DNA from: Alphaproteobacteria bacterium | GTDB taxonomy: Bacteria > Pseudomonadota > Alphaproteobacteria > Rickettsiales > UBA1997 | Length of the DNA stretch: 64,000 nucleotides | NCBI GenBank assembly: GCA_021151765.1 | Contig: JAGKWR010000008.1 | Coordinates: 23,504 to 87,503, forward strand | Direction: 5' to 3' | Part shown: positions 59,746 through 64,000 of the stretch, one piece after another | Numbering within the stretch: the first letter of the stretch is position 1 | Layout of the letters: each line of letters starts with the position of its first letter | Notes under the pieces: generated by a model | Told to the model about the DNA's origin: nothing | The model's input: the letters and a program-made list of their open reading frames with translations, nothing else | Database searches by the model: none | Made by a program: the position numbers and the translations under genes

Positions 59746-62700
59746 TTATCTAGTATAACTCCTTTCTAAAAGAGATGAAGTACTTGTTGAACTAATCGCA
59801 GTATTGGGAGTTTGATTTTCTAATTCTTCCTGCAGAGATGTACTAAAATTATCGTGAAAAATTTTATTTGCTGTTCTGCTATAAGAATCATCTGCGCAAT
59901 CCGGATGGCTTTTTGCAAATTCTTCAAAACTCTTGTAAGAATCTATAGCATTTCCTCTTTCCTTTAGATGCGAATGACAAGCAAATTTCTGGAATTTTAA
60001 TTGGGCAACGACTGGATTGTTGCTATTAAGAGACTTCATGTAACTAAGAAAGAAATTTATCGAATTTAAAGCATCTCGATAATTACTATTTTTTATGGAA
60101 TCATTTATTCCTGGAAGTAAGCTCTGAAAAAAAGCTTGCTCATCACTAAAACTTTCATCTTCATTTTGAACCTCGGTATTTTGTCTAGGATTTATGACCC
60201 TCAGACTACTTCTCATAATTTCAGCATAACCAGTGCCGATTTTTTTGTGCCTATTAAATATGTTGTTAGCTTTATTTTTATGATTCTCAGATTTTCTTGT
60301 TAACCCTTGTCTTGCAAAAATCTCAGCAAGGCCGGCATGAGCATGGGCAATATCAATTGATTGCGGTTGATCAGAAGATTTTATTGCTTGTTCATAATTT
60401 TGAACAGCTATTCGTCTGAATTCAGACACATTCGAATCATCCTTAGAAAATTTTGAAGCAAGATATTTGTAACAGTTGGCAATGGTGAGGTGAATGTGAG
60501 ATATATCCCCTGTTGTTCTAACTCCAGTTTCATCTAATAAAGATAAGGCGTTTTCTAACCTGTTTATAGCTCTAGTGTAATGTCCATTTTGATAAAGATT
60601 CGTTGCTTCATCCTGCAAAATTAATGCCTCAACATTCTCATAACCTTGACCGCAATGCTCTTTAAAAAGTGGAATATTTTTCCTGTAAAAATTTACATAG
60701 TCATTAAATGTTCTTTCGGCTTCATGCTGACCACTTTCGCTTTGAGCTAACCAAATCCCTCTCAGAATCTGAATAAATTCAAACGGTCTTTTTTCTCTTT
60801 CTGGCTTTATTTTCAAAAACTGTTCTCGATATATTCCTATCGCTTCATCATATTTTTTTTCCTCGTACAGCATTTGTCCAAGAGCAATAGCAGCTGGCAC
60901 AAGACCTTGAGCCATAGCTTCTTTATATAACTCTTTTGCTTCTTCATTATTGCCAACTTCAGAAATAAGTGTGGCTTTATTGCTCAATAAATCAGCCCTC
61001 TCCAATTTTGCTCTTATTATCTCCTCATCTCTTTTTGTTTCATCTGTAGCTACATAATATCTTTCCAGAAAAACTATCCTTTTATAAGACTCCTTTATTG
61101 CCTCATTTGTTAATTGAAGAGCAAGTCCATAGTCTTTCTGAGTTCTTGCAATTGCAGCAAGACATGTGTTAATTCGAACAATATTTTGCGAATTTGGTTC
61201 AATTTCATCAGATTCTGCAATTGCTTTAGCTTTTGTAAATTCTTTCCGAGCTTCTTCCATTTTTCCTAAGCGAAGATAGGACGCACCAAGAAATATTGAT
61301 GTGTCACATTTCATTTCTTCTAAAGTCATTTCTTCAGCTTCTTCTTTTGTGCCTAAATATTGTTTGTACAATAACTCAAAATTTTTAGGTTCTTCCCAGA
61401 ATGCACTTATCAAGCCAATTGCCTGAATATCCGGCACCCAAGGAGTAGTATTCTGAGTTGCTGCTCTAGAAACAGCGTCAGCATCATAGTTAAAAGTACC
61501 GTGCATAACTTGCTTGTTACGTACCATTCTTGTTTCGTTTATATCCTCAACGAGACCTCTTCTGGCAAATTCTCCTAAGAAATTAGTTTCGTCATCTATT
61601 TCAAACAAATAACGGATCGCTTCACCAATAATTCCGACAGAATGTGCTACCGCAAATTCGTGGCGTTGCTTCTGCTCCTCGTTTTCTGGTATAAAAGATG
61701 TGATAGATTTTAACCTTGTCGCCTCTTTTTTAAAATCGGTACAATACTTTAAAAATCTCTCTCTCGGACTTTTATTTCTGCGCTTTTCTTCTTTATCATC
61801 ACGTTGCGCTTTTCTTTTTAGCCTTTCATCTTCTAAGTATCTTTCTGATTCAACAGAGTCTTCAGGGTTGGGAACTTTTTCTAGATATTCATCCTCAATT
61901 TTTTCAAAATCTTCTCGATATTTTTTCTTGAGATTATCCAACTCTTGTTCTGCAACCTTAAGTGATAAGGCCTTTTTTGCTTGCTTCAACTTACCAAGAT
62001 ATTCTTTGAGCTTCAAAGCCTGATCTTTATTTAACTTTACATCTTTCTGGTCGAACTTGATTATTTCATCTTCCGCATAAGGTAATTTTAGGTCTGATTT
62101 TATCTGGCTATCAACCAATGCAAAGGTTTCATTATATCCTTTAAGGATCTGGTCAACTCCTCCAGCTTGTTTTACTTCTTCCCTCAGATTTTGAACCGCA
62201 CAATACTTATCAATAGTATCGCTTAGTAACTTGTCTAATCCTCCTTTAAAAGGGTTTTTGCCTTCCAAAATTTTCTCGAATTCTTCTAGAACTGAATATC
62301 CTGAAGGTATTTTCTTGCTGTAAGCTTCTTTAACAGAGTCAAGATTGGGAAGGGTTTCTTTCGAAAAAAAGCCCTGCATAACCTCTAAACTTTTATCAAA
62401 CTCCTCAAAATAAGCAGATACTTTGTTGAAGTTTTCTAGATCCTCTACGAATAATACTTCATCTCCATTTTTTTGCTTGAATGCAACCTTATTCCCATCA
62501 GAAAAAAACTTCTTATGAGCTAAGCCTTTTAGGTTGTTTCTAATCTTCTTAAGATTCTGAAAAAACTCTCTCTGCTCGTTTCTGTCTGTAATTACACAAC
62601 TTATATCGCGAGACAATTCTCCTAATATGGCAAAAGTTCTGGCAAAAGAGTATCGATCAATTCTGTCATCCCAATTGTATTCTGGAGTAATTGGCACAAT

Positions 62701-63903
62701 ATCACTTAAACCGATATATAGTTCATCGCTTTGCAATGAGCGATTCAAAGGAACAACTTCTCTCATTCTTTCAAGCGCTTTTGGCATGTAAAATGCAGTG
62801 ATGAAAGCTTTTAGATTTTGTGGATTATTTGCATTTTCTTGAGGTGCTAAACTTTGAATTGATTCAATTTTGTTCAGCATTTCATCTTTCGGAAAAATCT
62901 TTTTTGCTCTTTCGTAATTTTCTTTTTCACACAGAACAGCATCAACATTTTGTGAGATAATTTCTAAATCAGAAATTATCTTCGGCACAGCATCTTCAAA
63001 CAAATTGCTATTGATCCGATGTTGATCACTTGGCAGATGGGTCAATAGCTCCAAAGCATCAAGATACAGGATATTTTTCTTACTTTGCTCATTTGAGGAA
63101 AACCTATTTCTTATAGCACTTTTATCGATTTCTTTGCGATAAACTGATGAAGCAATCTCACCAATTTCCGAAAGGATTTTTATTTGACTATCTTTCTCTG
63201 ACGCTGTTTTTAAATCAGATATTTTGCTTTTTAGATTTAATAGTTTTTCAACATCTCCCTTAAACGCATCATCGCTTTTATGACTCTTTCTTTCTTTAAG
63301 TTTTTCAGGGGTTTTGTTCTCAACATCACCATCTTCTAATCTTGGCAGAATTGCAGCATATCTATTTCTTATTTCTAAAGCAGAACCATTTACAGGAGTT
63401 GCTAAAATTCCGCGACCCAAAATTGCCTGACGATCAAGACCATCCAATCCATTATCCGAAGCAAGTTGGATAAGATTGTCCGTTGTAAAAGGTCCGCAAT
63501 CATTGCCGTTTCTCTGTTGCCTTAATCTCAAGTCTATGATGTTGGTTCCTTCTACAACGCTTTGCACAGCGGCGACTAATTTCATTGCATTTGGTTGAGA
63601 TTCTAAAGCATCACCTAATGGATCATTATATATCACCTGAATTTGACCGTTGGCTTGCATTCTAACAATAGCACCAGCCCAGTGATTTCCATGAAGGTGA
63701 ATTGGCATCAATTGAGTTCTTCCTGTTTGAACCACATTCTCAATCGCTTTCTGAAAATTATCGGTCAGCAAATCTTCGTGCTCAAATTGAGTCTGTGCAA
63801 AAACGTCAACCCCTTCAGGAGCTAACCTGTTCAATAGATCAGCAATATCATCTTCTTTATACCAATAGTTTGATATATTTTTTATATTTTTTGGTTTTGA
63901 CAT
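59746..63903 (-). CDS. Ulp1/C48-type cysteine protease fused to coiled coils and TPRs (1385 aa)
   Basis: A 1385-aa protein from ATG 63903 (a GTG two codons upstream is possible). Residues ~10-150 form a C48 (Ulp1/SUMO protease-like) domain: NHWAGAIV with His74, IYNDPLG with Asp94, and QQRNGNDCGPF with Gln130 and Cys136, giving the His-Asp-Gln-Cys set with the usual Q-x5-C spacing. Residues ~200-760 are helical and coiled-coil rich, with a K/R/E block near 690-740. From about 880 to 1250 there are TPR-like helix pairs (LGASYLRLGKMEEARKEFTKA, NTCLAAIARTQKDYGLALQL, AIALGQMLYEEKKYDEAIGIY). No signal peptide, as expected for a type IV effector. Such proteases in host-associated bacteria usually act on host ubiquitin or SUMO. 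AT-rich codon use, and at the end of the island. Confidence 0.85.
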   Translation of the reverse strand: MSKPKNIKNISNYWYKEDDIADLLNRLAPEGVDVFAQTQFEHEDLLTDNFQKAIENVVQTGRTQLMPIHLHGNHWAGAIVRMQANGQIQVIYNDPLGDALESQPNAMKLVAAVQSVVEGTNIIDLRLRQQRNGNDCGPFTTDNLIQLASDNGLDGLDRQAILGRGILATPVNGSALEIRNRYAAILPRLEDGDVENKTPEKLKERKSHKSDDAFKGDVEKLLNLKSKISDLKTASEKDSQIKILSEIGEIASSVYRKEIDKSAIRNRFSSNEQSKKNILYLDALELLTHLPSDQHRINSNLFEDAVPKIISDLEIISQNVDAVLCEKENYERAKKIFPKDEMLNKIESIQSLAPQENANNPQNLKAFITAFYMPKALERMREVVPLNRSLQSDELYIGLSDIVPITPEYNWDDRIDRYSFARTFAILGELSRDISCVITDRNEQREFFQNLKKIRNNLKGLAHKKFFSDGNKVAFKQKNGDEVLFVEDLENFNKVSAYFEEFDKSLEVMQGFFSKETLPNLDSVKEAYSKKIPSGYSVLEEFEKILEGKNPFKGGLDKLLSDTIDKYCAVQNLREEVKQAGGVDQILKGYNETFALVDSQIKSDLKLPYAEDEIIKFDQKDVKLNKDQALKLKEYLGKLKQAKKALSLKVAEQELDNLKKKYREDFEKIEDEYLEKVPNPEDSVESERYLEDERLKRKAQRDDKEEKRRNKSPRERFLKYCTDFKKEATRLKSITSFIPENEEQKQRHEFAVAHSVGIIGEAIRYLFEIDDETNFLGEFARRGLVEDINETRMVRNKQVMHGTFNYDADAVSRAATQNTTPWVPDIQAIGLISAFWEEPKNFELLYKQYLGTKEEAEEMTLEEMKCDTSIFLGASYLRLGKMEEARKEFTKAKAIAESDEIEPNSQNIVRINTCLAAIARTQKDYGLALQLTNEAIKESYKRIVFLERYYVATDETKRDEEIIRAKLERADLLSNKATLISEVGNNEEAKELYKEAMAQGLVPAAIALGQMLYEEKKYDEAIGIYREQFLKIKPEREKRPFEFIQILRGIWLAQSESGQHEAERTFNDYVNFYRKNIPLFKEHCGQGYENVEALILQDEATNLYQNGHYTRAINRLENALSLLDETGVRTTGDISHIHLTIANCYKYLASKFSKDDSNVSEFRRIAVQNYEQAIKSSDQPQSIDIAHAHAGLAEIFARQGLTRKSENHKNKANNIFNRHKKIGTGYAEIMRSSLRVINPRQNTEVQNEDESFSDEQAFFQSLLPGINDSIKNSNYRDALNSINFFLSYMKSLNSNNPVVAQLKFQKFACHSHLKERGNAIDSYKSFEEFAKSHPDCADDSYSRTANKIFHDNFSTSLQEELENQTPNTAISSTSTSSLLERSYTR

Positions 63904-64000
63904 AAGCACTTATTTATTTTTGTTGGCTGAAGAAGACATGACAAGAACTTAAGTTAAAAGTCGTGTTCTCAAGAATCTTTATAACTTAGGAGTAGCGAAG

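Overview
The window is 64 kb of an AT-rich bacterial chromosome. The gene set points to an alphaproteobacterium of the Rickettsiales type. It has a membrane-anchored cytochrome c (CycM-like), HemJ instead of HemY/HemG, flavin-dependent ThyX, SecF without SecD beside it, a separate nuoHIJK block, and a VirB6-like type IV secretion protein with a very long secreted N-terminal part. Unlike host-restricted Rickettsiales, it keeps amino-acid biosynthesis genes (proB, short-form hisG, ilvC, dapE) and type IV pilin genes, so a less reduced, perhaps extracellular or early-branching lineage is likely. That placement is inference from gene content; there is no 16S rRNA in the window.

Layout. 0-8.7 kb: a phosphate-binding protein gene diverges from a giant 1941-residue acidic repeat protein of unknown function, which is tightly coupled to rfbB and a methyltransferase gene; a pair of head-to-head palindromic repeats follows. 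8.9-24.5 kb: core genes (proB, an OmpA-like lipoprotein, rho with a disordered N-terminal extension, exoD, tatA, thyX, uvrC, two long pilin paralogues, greA, ahcY, prepilin peptidase, cycM, prs, hemJ, a VanX-type dipeptidase). 24.5-29.5 kb: an outer-membrane barrel gene, hisG and the large VirB6-like gene, all on one strand and touching or overlapping. 29.5-36.9 kb: TauE, a SulP-carbonic anhydrase fusion, ilvC, a LysR regulator and a divergent DAO-like oxidoreductase. 37-52.4 kb: glmU, an SH3 protein, secF, rpsT, serS, dapE, mipA, pgpA, nuoHIJK with a DUF4116 lipoprotein joined to its end, radC, a glycerophosphodiesterase gene, cutA and rne.

52.6-64 kb is an accessory island that starts at a tRNA-Asn gene. 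It holds a Fic-FRG gene pair and an unknown 408-residue gene, each followed on its 3' side by a copy of the same ~265-bp imperfect repeat. Next come broken tyrosine and serine recombinases fused end to end, a cupin-like gene bracketed by 31-nt repeats, a SpoVG-family gene with a small partner, and a 1385-residue protein with an N-terminal Ulp1/C48-type cysteine protease and C-terminal TPRs, a strong candidate for a secreted effector. The most unusual items are the gene-plus-repeat units of this island, the Ulp1-TPR protein, the giant repeat protein, and the rne leader in which the ribosome-binding site lies inside a hairpin.

Where an upstream in-frame start would give an odd N-terminal extension or overlap a divergent gene, the more likely internal start is given and the reason stated.
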